Source: Acidobacteriaceae bacterium | GTDB taxonomy: Bacteria > Acidobacteriota > Terriglobia > Terriglobales > Acidobacteriaceae | Assembly: GCA_003133425.1 (NCBI GenBank) | Contig: PKXI01000271.1 | Location: 1,052 to 28,680, forward strand | Length of the DNA: 27,629 nucleotides | Reading direction: 5' to 3' | Part shown: positions 1 to 7,164 of the stretch, piece after piece | Layout: every line of letters starts with the position of its first letter | Position numbering within the stretch: position 1 is the first letter of the stretch | The notes under the pieces: model-generated | What the model was told of the DNA's origin: nothing | Seen by the model: only the letters and a program-made list of their open reading frames with translations | The model's database searches: none | Translations under genes and position numbers: made by a program

Positions 1-1437
1 TTCCGCCGCGGCACCTTCCGCGTCCGCGGCGACATCATCGAAGTCTTCCCCACCTACGACGAGACCGCATACCGCATTGAACTCTTCGGCGACGAGATTG
101 AGTCGCTCTCGCAAATCGACCCGCTCTTCGGCACCGTAAAGCAGAAGTTTTCGCGCCTCCCCATCTATCCCAAAAGCCATTACGTCGTGCAGCCCGAGCG
201 CCGCGCTGAGGCCATCACCACCATCGTCGCCGAGCTCAACGAACGAGTGGCCGAGCTTGAATCCCAGGGCCGCATGGTCGAGGCGCAGCGGATCCACCAG
301 CGCACCCGCTTCGATCTGGAAATGATCAAGTCCATGGGCTATTGCCATGGCATCGAGAACTACTCGCGCCACTTCTCCGGCCGCCTGCCCGGCGAGCCTC
401 CGCCCACATTGCTCGACTACTTTCCTCGCGACTTTCTCCTCTTCGTCGACGAGAGCCACGCCACCATCCCCCAGGTCCACGGCATGTGGTTCGGCGATCA
501 AAGCCGCAAGCAGAACCTCGTGGATTACGGCTTCCGGCTGCCCTCTGCCCGCGATAACCGTCCGCTGAAATTCGAGGAGTTTGAGAGCCGCATCCACCAG
601 ACCATCTACGTCTCCGCAACGCCCGGCCCCTATGAGCTCACCCGCTCCGCGGGCATCGTCGTCGAGCAGGTCATTCGCCCCACAGGATTAGTTGATCCAG
701 AAGTTGAGATTCGTCCCGTAAAGGGCCAGATTGACGACCTGTTAGCAGAGATACGTGACCGCGCCAAACGCAACGAGCGCGTCCTCGTCACCACCCTCAC
801 CAAGCGCATGGCCGAGGACCTCGCCGGCTACTACACCGAGGTCGGCGTCCGCTGCCGCTACCTGCACTCCGAGATTGAAACCCTCGAGCGCGTCAAGCTC
901 CTGGCCGGCCTGCGACGCGGCGAATACGATGTGCTCATCGGCATCAACCTGCTCCGTGAAGGCCTCGACCTGCCAGAAGTTTCGCTGGTCGCAATTCTCG
1001 ATGCAGACAAGGAAGGCTTCCTCCGCTCCGCAGGCTCTCTCATTCAGACCATGGGCCGAGCAGCCCGCCATCTCGAAGGCCGCGCCATCCTCTACGCCGA
1101 CCGAATCACCGATTCCATGCGCCGCGCGATGGATGAAACCGACCGCCGCCGCACTGTCCAGCGCGCCTACAACGAAGAGAACGGCATTACCCCGCAGTCG
1201 ATCGTCAACACAATGGACATGGGCCTCGCCCAGATCCTCAAAGCCGAGTATGGTGACATCGCCGAAGAGGAAACAGCAGATCTGCCCGAGTTTGCCTCCC
1301 AGGCCGAGCTGGATGCCTATATTGCCAAACTCGAAACCATAATGCGCGAAGCCGCCAAGAAATTTGAGTTTGAGAAAGCAGCCCGTCTCCGCGATTCCAT
1401 CAAGGAGCTCCGCGAAAAGGAGTTCCTCTTCGGCTGA
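1..1437 (+). CDS. uvrB: UvrABC excision nuclease subunit B, 3' part (5' end outside window)
   Basis: UvrB is the DNA-damage-verifying helicase-like subunit of nucleotide excision repair; it is loaded by UvrA and recruits UvrC. The frame is open from base 1 and encodes about 478 residues, so roughly the first 180-190 residues of a normal protein of about 660-670 (including Walker A and the beta-hairpin) lie upstream of the window. Visible family marks are the RGTFRVRGD start, FFGDEIE-like ELFGDEIES, the [10 protein letters not shown] helicase motif (about 606-635), [11 protein letters not shown], the [13 protein letters not shown] motif V (about 940-975), QTMGRAAR motif VI (about 1048-1070) and a C-terminal UVR domain ([19 protein letters not shown], about 1360-1428), which contacts UvrC. 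A GTG at 187 could be taken as a start but would cut into conserved sequence, so it is not the real start. No terminator is obvious after the TGA. Confidence 0.97.
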   Translation, partial: FRRGTFRVRGDIIEVFPTYDETAYRIELFGDEIESLSQIDPLFGTVKQKFSRLPIYPKSHYVVQPERRAEAITTIVAELNERVAELESQGRMVEAQRIHQRTRFDLEMIKSMGYCHGIENYSRHFSGRLPGEPPPTLLDYFPRDFLLFVDESHATIPQVHGMWFGDQSRKQNLVDYGFRLPSARDNRPLKFEEFESRIHQTIYVSATPGPYELTRSAGIVVEQVIRPTGLVDPEVEIRPVKGQIDDLLAEIRDRAKRNERVLVTTLTKRMAEDLAGYYTEVGVRCRYLHSEIETLERVKLLAGLRRGEYDVLIGINLLREGLDLPEVSLVAILDADKEGFLRSAGSLIQTMGRAARHLEGRAILYADRITDSMRRAMDETDRRRTVQRAYNEENGITPQSIVNTMDMGLAQILKAEYGDIAEEETADLPEFASQAELDAYIAKLETIMREAAKKFEFEKAARLRDSIKELREKEFLFG

Positions 1438-1547
1438 TTCCTCCGCCGCCTCAGGCAACAGTACCGCCGATCGCATCATCCAAGCCATTCAGATTGAAGG
1501 TAGTTTCGCGCTGCGCTTCGTAGGCAGCTCAGGTTCCGGGGTATGAA

Positions 1548-1925
1548 TTGACAATTCTGCTAGTGGACGACGAACCTCTCCAGGCATTCGTGCGGAAGTC
1601 CATCCTGGAAAAACGATTCTCAGACGTCCGACGGGTCTCCGGTGCCGCTGAGGCGTTGGGCCTGGTTGAGCAGCCCCACTTCGCCGACAACCTCGGCCTG
1701 GTCGTTTCCGGGCACCACTTGGCCGGTATTGGAGGTCCCGCGTTTGTCGCGGAACTGCATACCCGAATGCCGTATTTACCTGTTCTGGTCCTGGGCGATT
1801 CCGATGAAGTGAAAGCCGATTATTCCGTTGAAGGCGTGCGCTTCCTTCCCCGGCCATTCGTGGCCGAAGAGATGCTAACCGCGGCCGGACAAATGCTGGC
1901 GCAAAGCGCACAAAAGACAGCCTGA
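1548..1925 (+). CDS. Degenerate stand-alone response-regulator receiver protein
   Basis: This is a 125-residue single-domain CheY-like protein. The N terminus (MTILLVDDEP) carries the acidic pair D7/D8 plus E9 of a receiver domain, and hydrophobic strands follow at the expected places. The phospho-acceptor Asp expected near residue 55 is missing: the strand-3 end reads LVVSGHHLAG, with Gly55 where Asp should be. The conserved Ser/Thr near 83 is Gly (VLVLGDSDE) and the conserved Lys is Arg102 (FLPRPF). It therefore probably cannot be phosphorylated normally and may act as a pseudo-receiver. The start is TTG at 1548, because an in-frame TAG at 1521-1523 closes the frame and no ATG or GTG fits. 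It lies 110 bp after uvrB and 153 bp before ccmF, with no kinase beside it. The family call is firm; the role is unknown. Confidence 0.75.
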   Translation: MTILLVDDEPLQAFVRKSILEKRFSDVRRVSGAAEALGLVEQPHFADNLGLVVSGHHLAGIGGPAFVAELHTRMPYLPVLVLGDSDEVKADYSVEGVRFLPRPFVAEEMLTAAGQMLAQSAQKTA

Positions 1926-1971
1926 ACCAGGGAATATCCTCGCAAATCCGCCACATTCTATCCTTCTCCCA

Positions 1972-1993
1972 ACGTGTGAGCCAGGTCACACGT
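1972..1993. promoter_or_regulatory. CRP/FNR-type palindrome upstream of ccmF
   Basis: A perfect inverted repeat, ACGTGTGA - GCCAGG - TCACACGT (8-bp arms, 6-bp centre), contains TGTGA-N6-TCACA, the consensus spacing and sequence recognised by CRP-like regulators in other bacteria. It ends 86 bp before the ccmF ATG. A possible -10 box, TATGAT (2002-2007), lies just downstream, and the palindrome covers the place where its -35 box would sit (about 1979-1984). That position allows either class-II-like activation or repression. The palindrome is seen directly; the regulator is inferred. Confidence 0.6.
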
Positions 1994-2012
1994 GAAAAGG
2001 CTATGATGGATT

Positions 2013-2063
2013 GAGAATTACCTCGTTGGGATTCTCGTTACCTCCCCTTCTGCGTGCGAGAAT
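2013..2063 (+). promoter_or_regulatory. Possible alternative stem-loops in ccmF leader
   Basis: GAGAAT (2013-2018), ATTCTCG (2031-2037) and CGAGAAT (2057-2063) occur in order. The central element can pair with either the first (6 bp) or the third (7 bp), so two mutually exclusive hairpins are possible just before the GGAG ribosome-binding site (2070-2073). There is no U-tract, so this is not a classic attenuator. Confidence 0.3.
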
Positions 2064-2078
2064 CATCCTGGAGTCCTC

Positions 2079-4142
2079 ATGGCAGCTTTTGGTAGCTTTG
2101 CACTTCTCATAGCGCTGGCTTTGGCCGCCTACAACCTTTTGGCTGGGGCGTTGGCCTTGCGGCTTATCGCTTCCGGGCAGCCGGCTCGCATCTCGCCTGA
2201 ACGGCTGGCCGATACTGCGCGCCGCGCCGGAATTGCCGGCTTTCTGGCCATTACCGCCGCCGCTTTCGCCCTCATCTGGTCCGTTTTTACCAACGACTTC
2301 TCTATCACTTACATCATGGAGCACTCGAATCGAGCGCTTCCCGGCGCCTATAAGTTCTCCGCCCTGTGGAGCGGCCAGGAGGGTTCGCTGCTCTTGTGGG
2401 CCTGGTTGCTCGGAACCTACGGCTTTGTCCTACGCCTGACCCACAAAACAGATGTGAAGCTCTACGCCTATGCCGGCACAATTCTGGCCGGAATTCAGGT
2501 CTTCTTCCTGGCGGTCTTGAACTTTGCTGCGCCGCCTTTCGCCTTGTATAGGGGCGCCATTCCAGACGACGGCAACGGTTTGAATCCGTTGCTTCAGTAT
2601 CCGGAAATGGTTATTCATCCCCCCATGCTTTACCTGGGCTATGTGGGCTTCTCAATTCCCTTTTGCTTCGCGCTCGGAGCACTCATGATGCGCTACCCAG
2701 GGGAAAAATGGATTAAGGTCACGCGCGTTTGGACCCTGGTAACCTGGCTGTTCCTCACCGCCGGCATCTTCCTCGGCATGCATTGGGCCTACGCTGTGCT
2801 CGGTTGGGGTGGCTACTGGGGCTGGGATCCGGTCGAGAACGCCAGCTTCATGCCCTGGCTTACCGGCACCGCCTTTCTCCACTCCGTCATGATGCAGGAG
2901 AAGAAAGGCATGATGAAAAGCTGGAACGTCTGGCTTATCTTCTCCACCTTCCTGCTCACAATGCTGGGCACGCTACTCACCCGTGCCGGCCTCGTCAGTT
3001 CGGTACACGCTTTCGCACAGTCATCCATCGGCACCTGGTTCGTGGTCTTCATGGGAATCGTGCTCGCGGTGTGTATCTTCACATACGTCCTGCAGCGCAG
3101 CCACTTGCAGAGCGAGCAACATATGGAGTCGCTGGTCAGCCGCGAGTCGAGCTTCCTGTTCAACAATCTGGTGCTCCTTACCGCATGCTTCGTAATTCTG
3201 TGGGGAACCCTCTTCCCCATCCTTTCGGAGTACGTTGTCGGCAACAAGGTCACAGTGGGCGCGCCTTTTTATAACCGCGTTGCAGTTCCCATCGGCCTGT
3301 TCCTGTTGTTCCTCACCGGCGTGGGACCGCTGCTCCCCTGGCGCGCAACATCCTTGAAGAGCATCAAGCGCAATTTTGTGCTGCCGGTTGTCGCGCTCTG
3401 GGCAACGGTGATTGTCTGCCTGGCCGTTGGCGTTCGGCCCTGGAAAGACGGCGCATTCTCGGCCGGTGACTTCTATGCCCTGGTGGCCTTCGCAGTTTCC
3501 GCCGCCGTCATGACCGCCATTCTTTCCGAGTTCCTGCGCGGCGCAGGTGTCATCTCCCGCCAGACCGGACGCAATCTTCTGGTGGGCATCTGGCTGCTTA
3601 CCCGGCGCAATACACGCCGCTACGGCGGTTACATCATTCACATCGGCGTCGTTATTGTTGTTGTGGGTCTAGCAGGTTCCGCCTTCAACCAGAACCAGGA
3701 GCGCGAACTGGGCCTGCACGACAAGTTGATGATTGGCCCCTACACGCTTGAGCAGGTTGGCGCTACCCAGGACTCGAATCTCAACTACAACTCCGAGTAC
3801 GCCATGCTGGACGTTTATAGGGACGGAAAGAAGCAGTTCCAAATGACCCCCGAGAAGCGCGTCTACCTGGTCAGCAATCAGCCGCAAACCATGGTGGCCA
3901 TCCACTCGCTGCCCAGTTGGGACCTTTACGTGGTCTACGAGGGAACGAACCCTGACACCGGACAGCCCATCATCAAAGCCTTCCTCAATCCACTGGTCGG
4001 CTGGATCTGGGCGGGCCTGGTGATTCTGATCTTCGGCACCTTCGTGGCTCTCGTTCCCAGCCTGAGTCCAGCCACCGCCGCACTCCGCGTACCCGCAACG
4101 CGCCCCGCTTCCATTGAGCCCGCGCTGAAAGGGGGCGACTGA
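2079..4142 (+). CDS. ccmF: Cytochrome c-type biogenesis protein CcmF (haem lyase)
   Basis: CcmF is the integral-membrane haem lyase of System I cytochrome c maturation; it takes haem from holo-CcmE and joins it to apocytochrome CXXCH motifs in the periplasm. The 687-residue product is close to family length (about 630-680). It is densely hydrophobic with many membrane spans. It holds the haem-handling WWD segment, rich in Trp and Gly, at about residues 236-262 (GWGGYWGWDPVENASFMPW), and conserved His in IHPPMLYLG (His180) and SSVHAF (His310). A periplasmic loop (about 535-640) and a last membrane helix follow. ATG 2079 is preceded by GGAG at 2070-2073. The stop overlaps the ccmH start by one base (TGATG), so the genes are translationally coupled. 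ccmA-E are not in the window. A CRP/FNR-like palindrome lies upstream. Function is very likely. Confidence 0.96.
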   Translation: MAAFGSFALLIALALAAYNLLAGALALRLIASGQPARISPERLADTARRAGIAGFLAITAAAFALIWSVFTNDFSITYIMEHSNRALPGAYKFSALWSGQEGSLLLWAWLLGTYGFVLRLTHKTDVKLYAYAGTILAGIQVFFLAVLNFAAPPFALYRGAIPDDGNGLNPLLQYPEMVIHPPMLYLGYVGFSIPFCFALGALMMRYPGEKWIKVTRVWTLVTWLFLTAGIFLGMHWAYAVLGWGGYWGWDPVENASFMPWLTGTAFLHSVMMQEKKGMMKSWNVWLIFSTFLLTMLGTLLTRAGLVSSVHAFAQSSIGTWFVVFMGIVLAVCIFTYVLQRSHLQSEQHMESLVSRESSFLFNNLVLLTACFVILWGTLFPILSEYVVGNKVTVGAPFYNRVAVPIGLFLLFLTGVGPLLPWRATSLKSIKRNFVLPVVALWATVIVCLAVGVRPWKDGAFSAGDFYALVAFAVSAAVMTAILSEFLRGAGVISRQTGRNLLVGIWLLTRRNTRRYGGYIIHIGVVIVVVGLAGSAFNQNQERELGLHDKLMIGPYTLEQVGATQDSNLNYNSEYAMLDVYRDGKKQFQMTPEKRVYLVSNQPQTMVAIHSLPSWDLYVVYEGTNPDTGQPIIKAFLNPLVGWIWAGLVILIFGTFVALVPSLSPATAALRVPATRPASIEPALKGGD

Positions 4143-4654
4143 TGGGCGCTCCTGCACGCTTCACTTTTTGGATCAAGTCTGTGCAAGCGCTAGCGCTGGC
4201 CGTCGCCGTCTGTTTCTCGCTCGGCGCAAGCGACTCCAGCGCCCGCTACCACGACCTGAACCACCGCCTGATGTGTACCTGCGGATGCGCACAGTTGTTA
4301 GGCGAATGCAACCACGTAGGCTGCACCGAGTCTGGTCAAGAGCTCTCTGAGTTGAGCACTGCCATCTCCACAGGCATGAGCGACAAGCAAATCTTCGCCG
4401 CGTTCACAGCCAAGTACGGCGCTACTGTGCTGGCTGCACCCACCACGCAGGGGTTTGACTTGGTGGCCTGGATCGCGCCTTTCGCTGTCTTTGCCGCTGC
4501 GCTGCTGGGCACCATTCTGCTGATTCGCCGCTGGGCAGGTCTGGCGGGCGCAAAGGCCCGGGCAGCCGCGCTCGAACCGGTAATTGACGACCCGGCTGAC
4601 CGCGAACGCAAGGAAAAGATTCGCCGGGAAACTGGCGTCGACGGAGGCTTTTAA
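4142..4654 (+). CDS. ccmH: Cytochrome c-type biogenesis protein CcmH/NrfF-like
   Basis: CcmH-family proteins are membrane-anchored periplasmic thiol-redox proteins that keep apocytochrome c reduced and present it to CcmF. The 170-residue product has an N-terminal hydrophobic segment (about 13-29, probably a signal anchor), a short helical periplasmic domain and a C-terminal membrane span (about 107-128). The usual LRCxxCQ motif is replaced by a richer cluster, LMCTCGC...CNHVGC, with Cys45, Cys47, Cys49, Cys56, His58 and Cys61, which looks able to bind a metal or form more than one disulfide. The helical part (SDKQIFAAFTAKYGATVLAAP) matches the NrfF/CcmH pattern of FxxxYG followed by xxxP. The start ATG overlaps the ccmF stop by one base; the next gene begins 3 bases after the TAA. 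The family is confident; the redox detail is inferred. Confidence 0.9.
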   Translation: MGAPARFTFWIKSVQALALAVAVCFSLGASDSSARYHDLNHRLMCTCGCAQLLGECNHVGCTESGQELSELSTAISTGMSDKQIFAAFTAKYGATVLAAPTTQGFDLVAWIAPFAVFAAALLGTILLIRRWAGLAGAKARAAALEPVIDDPADRERKEKIRRETGVDGGF

Positions 4655-4657
4655 GCC

Positions 4658-4936
4658 ATGACAGAAACCCAAGGGCTGATCGCCGGGCTGTTTCTCCTGT
4701 TCGCCCTGCTTGTTTACACCTTCTGGCCAGAGAACGTCTTCGCCAGCCAGCGCGAAAAGACTCGCCTGGACTACTTGCTGGAGCGCAAGGAGCAGCTCTA
4801 CGAAAACCTGCGTGACCTCAACTTCGAGTACCGCGCCGGCAAATACCCTGAAGAAGACTTCAATGTGCAGCGCGCAGAGCTTGAAAACGAGGCGGCCCAA
4901 CTAATGGCCGAAATCGACCTCCTGCAACAAGCTTGA
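4658..4936 (+). CDS. Small CcmI-like membrane-anchored coiled-coil protein
   Basis: The 92-residue protein has one N-terminal membrane helix (about residues 5-23, LIAGLFLLFALLVYTFW) followed by a charged, heptad-like helical stretch to the end (EKTRLDYLLERKEQLYENLRDLNFEYRAGKYPEEDF...). The pattern of a membrane anchor followed by LLExKEQLYxxLRDLxFEYxxGKxxEEDF is the style of the N-terminal half of CcmI and of small proteins found after ccmH in several phyla. It begins 3 bases after ccmH, so it belongs to the same operon. The long TPR domain of proteobacterial CcmI (apocytochrome chaperone) is absent. A supporting role in cytochrome c maturation is inferred from position; it may only scaffold CcmF/CcmH. 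Confidence 0.75.
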   Translation: MTETQGLIAGLFLLFALLVYTFWPENVFASQREKTRLDYLLERKEQLYENLRDLNFEYRAGKYPEEDFNVQRAELENEAAQLMAEIDLLQQA

Positions 4937-4950
4937 TCTCCGAATAGGGC

Positions 4951-4995
4951 TGTCATCCTGAGCGAGCGTAGCGAGTCGAAGGACCTGCGGTTGTC
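4951..4995. repeat. Dispersed intergenic repeat (TGTCATCCTGAGCG type)
   Basis: The stretch begins TGTCATCCTGAGCGAGCG and continues TAGCGAGTCGAAGGACCTGC. I recognise this kind of sequence as a highly repeated intergenic element in acidobacterial and other soil-bacterial genomes. Its core (GAGCGAGCGTAGCGAGTC) is partly self-complementary. It fills the gap between the small CcmI-like gene and the next gene; no coding function is seen. Only one copy is in this window. Confidence 0.55.
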
Positions 4996-5052
4996 TTTGC
5001 TCTTCTCCATAATGACCTAACATTGTCACACTCATAGGACGCTCTCACGAAT

Positions 5053-6348
5053 ATGAAATCGACCCAGTTTGTATTTCGCACTTTTGCTACGAGCCTGCTG
5101 TTCGCGGGCGCCTTGGCGCAGGCAGCAACCGTCACCGGCACGGTAACCAACAAGACCACCGGCGGGCCTGCCGCAGGCGACACCGTTGTGCTGGTAGACG
5201 TGCAGGCCGGCATGGGCGAAGTAGCCCATAGCACCACCGATGCCAAGGGCCACTATTCGCTCACTGAGCCCGGCAGCGGCCCCTACCTTGTTCGTGTCAC
5301 GCATCAGGGCGCCGGCTACTTTATTGCCGCGCCCCAGGGCGCTACGCCCGGCGACATTCCGGTTTATGACGTGGCCGCCAAGGTGCAGGGCGTTTTCATC
5401 GAGGCCGATGTCATCGAGATCGAGGCCGACAACGGCCAGCTCAAGGTGAGCGAGCGGTACTTCGTTCACAACACCAGTTCCCCGCCGACGACCCAGTGGA
5501 GCAAGCGTTCCTTTGAAATCGTCATGCCCGAGGATGCGGTGTTGAATGACGTGGGAGCGCAGCGGCCCGGCGGCTTGCCCACCAATGCCAAGCTTGATCC
5601 TGATGGCCCCAAGGGCCACTTCTCCTTCAACTTTCCCATCCAGCCTGATGACGGCGACAAGGACACGCTTTTCCAGGTCAGCTACAATGTGCCCTACAGC
5701 AACGGTAAATACAATTTCAAGTCCGTGATAACCATGCCGGCCGATAACGTGGCCGTGCTCCTTCCCAAAAGCATGACCTTCAATGCTGGTTCTGGAGCAC
5801 CGTTCAAGTCCGTGCAGGAGGATCCCGGTATCCAGACCTTTCTGATCAAGAATGCCGTTCCCGGCAAGGGAATCGAATTCACCGTCTCGGGTACTGGATC
5901 AATACCACGAGAAGCGCAGGGCGCCGCAAGTGGCTCGCAAGCCGACACCGGAGCACAGCCCGGCAACCAGCCCGGCGGCGGCATCGGAAACCCCATCAAT
6001 ACGCCCGACCCGCTCTCGAAGTACAAATGGTGGATTCTCGGCGCCCTGGCACTGCTGCTGTCTGCCGCTGCTGCCTTCCTGCTGCGCAAACCGCCGACTA
6101 CGGAAGTATCTGCGCCGACCGCTGCAGCAGGCGAGTTCGCGGCTACTGCCGCGCATGCCAGCCCAACCATGTATCAGCCTGTTGGAACAGCAGCCAGCAA
6201 GAATGCATCCCTGCTCAATGCACTTAAGGAAGAGCTCTTCGCCGTGGAAAGCGAGAAAATCTCCGGCACCATCACACCCGAGGAATACGTCCAGATAAAG
6301 GCCGCTCTTGAAATCGTGCTGAAGCGCGCATTGAAACACAACTCATAG
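5053..6348 (+). CDS. Secreted carboxypeptidase-regulatory-like domain protein with C-terminal membrane anchor
   Basis: The 431-residue protein has a signal peptide (about 1-24, ending ALAQAA). A carboxypeptidase-regulatory-like/CnaB-type beta-sandwich follows (about 25-100: VTGTVTNKTTGGPAAGDTVV ... TTDAKGHYSL). A second beta-rich region (about 110-280) holds FVHNTSSPP and an SYNVPY strand. A Gly/Gln/Pro-rich linker (about 290-320), one membrane helix (KWWILGALALLLSAAAAFLL, about 325-345) and a cytoplasmic helical tail end the protein. The tail (LNALKEELFAVESEKISGTITPEEYVQIKAALEIVLKRAL) resembles short membrane-linked oligomerisation tails and echoes the style of the preceding CcmI-like protein. 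It follows that gene by 116 bp on the same strand. ATG 5053 has only a weak AGGAC upstream. Its biochemical role is unknown; an envelope role tied to cytochrome maturation is only suggested by position. Confidence 0.8.
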   Translation: MKSTQFVFRTFATSLLFAGALAQAATVTGTVTNKTTGGPAAGDTVVLVDVQAGMGEVAHSTTDAKGHYSLTEPGSGPYLVRVTHQGAGYFIAAPQGATPGDIPVYDVAAKVQGVFIEADVIEIEADNGQLKVSERYFVHNTSSPPTTQWSKRSFEIVMPEDAVLNDVGAQRPGGLPTNAKLDPDGPKGHFSFNFPIQPDDGDKDTLFQVSYNVPYSNGKYNFKSVITMPADNVAVLLPKSMTFNAGSGAPFKSVQEDPGIQTFLIKNAVPGKGIEFTVSGTGSIPREAQGAASGSQADTGAQPGNQPGGGIGNPINTPDPLSKYKWWILGALALLLSAAAAFLLRKPPTTEVSAPTAAAGEFAATAAHASPTMYQPVGTAASKNASLLNALKEELFAVESEKISGTITPEEYVQIKAALEIVLKRALKHNS

Positions 6349-6384
6349 CTTCCAGCATTTCGCGGTTGTCTAGCTCTTCGGGTG

Positions 6385-6420
6385 CCCAGGTCTCGTCCGC
6401 CGCGGCGGATGAAACCTGGG
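6385..6420. repeat. Intergenic hairpin repeat (CCCAGGT...ACCTGGG)
   Basis: CCCAGGT (6385-6391) and ACCTGGG (6414-6420) are perfect inverted arms. Between them lies a 14-base perfect palindrome, TCCGCCGCGGCGGA (6396-6409). Together they fold into a two-part stem of 7 bp and about 5-6 bp. I recognise the arm sequence as an intergenic repeat type of acidobacterial genomes. A following GGGTTTC lacks a real U-tract, so it is called a repeat; it may also act as a weak 3' end signal for the upstream gene. Confidence 0.5.
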
Positions 6421-6489
6421 TTTCTACTTCACTCAACTACAAAACACGTGAACCTCGTGGCCGCAGAAGTAGAATTGGTGCAACGCAAA

Positions 6490-6521
6490 AGCTAGAGACT
6501 GGAAGCTAGCAGCTAGAGGCT
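6490..6521 (+). repeat. AGCTAG short repeat cluster before DUF4149 gene
   Basis: Three AGCTAG copies start at 6490, 6504 and 6511. The first and third extend to AGCTAGAGACT and AGCTAGAGGCT. The third contains the likely ribosome-binding site (AGAGG, 6515-6519) of the gene starting at 6526. Confidence 0.5.
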
Positions 6522-6525
6522 GATC

Positions 6526-7011
6526 TTGAAGACTCTTCTCCGCACTCTTCTTTATTTCGCGCTCATCGTCTGGCTGGGCGCGGAGATCTTTTTCCCTATC
6601 GTCGCGGCCATCACCTTCACCACGCTGCGACCTGACACCCACACTGCGGGCATAATCGTTGGCCAGTTGTTGCGCATCCTTCACGGGATGGGACTGGTCT
6701 CTGGAATGGTGACTCTGGCACTGCTCGCACTCGCTCCTGCCTGGAGCATCTACAAACCGCGAGCGGTGCTTGCGCCCATGGGCCTCGTGGTGCTGATGAT
6801 CGCCTTCACTGTCTACTCGCAATTCGTCATCATCCCAGCAATGGAGCGCGATCGCATCGCCGCCGGCGGAGCAATCGATCAAGCCGACGCAGCAAATCCC
6901 AGCCGCATCCACTTCAACAAGCTCCACAATCGCAGCGAGCACGTCGAGGAAGCCATCCTGCTATTGGGACTGGCGACGGTGGTGCTTGTGGCTCGCGCAG
7001 AGTCGGCTTAG
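6526..7011 (+). CDS. DUF4149/TMEM205-like membrane protein
   Basis: The 161-residue protein has four predicted membrane helices: about 6-28, 44-68, 76-98 and a last one at 140-158. The segment FNKLHNRSEHVEEAILLLGLATVV (about 129-153) matches the FxxLHxxSxxxExxxLLLGL ending typical of DUF4149 proteins. A Phe/Pro-containing first helix (AEIFFPIVAAITF) and TYSQFVIIPAME also fit that family. The family has no firmly known function. The start is TTG at 6526: an in-frame TAG at 6514 excludes upstream starts, and AGAGG lies 6 bases before it. It is preceded by two intergenic repeats, so it probably has its own promoter. Confidence 0.75.
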   Translation: MKTLLRTLLYFALIVWLGAEIFFPIVAAITFTTLRPDTHTAGIIVGQLLRILHGMGLVSGMVTLALLALAPAWSIYKPRAVLAPMGLVVLMIAFTVYSQFVIIPAMERDRIAAGGAIDQADAANPSRIHFNKLHNRSEHVEEAILLLGLATVVLVARAESA

Positions 7012-7164
7012 GAGAATCTTAGGCATCAGCAGTTTCCTTCCACTTGGCCTGCGTCAAATGTTGACCACTATCCACTGCACACTGTTCACTGTTAACCGTT
7101 CCTGTATCATCGTAGAGGCCCTCGTGCGCGCATCTCATCCTCAAAGGGCCGCAATGGAACAATC

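Noticed and set aside
742..1488. 248-codon minus-strand open frame opposite uvrB
   Set aside because: It is a mirror of the conserved UvrB helicase motifs with no domain of its own.
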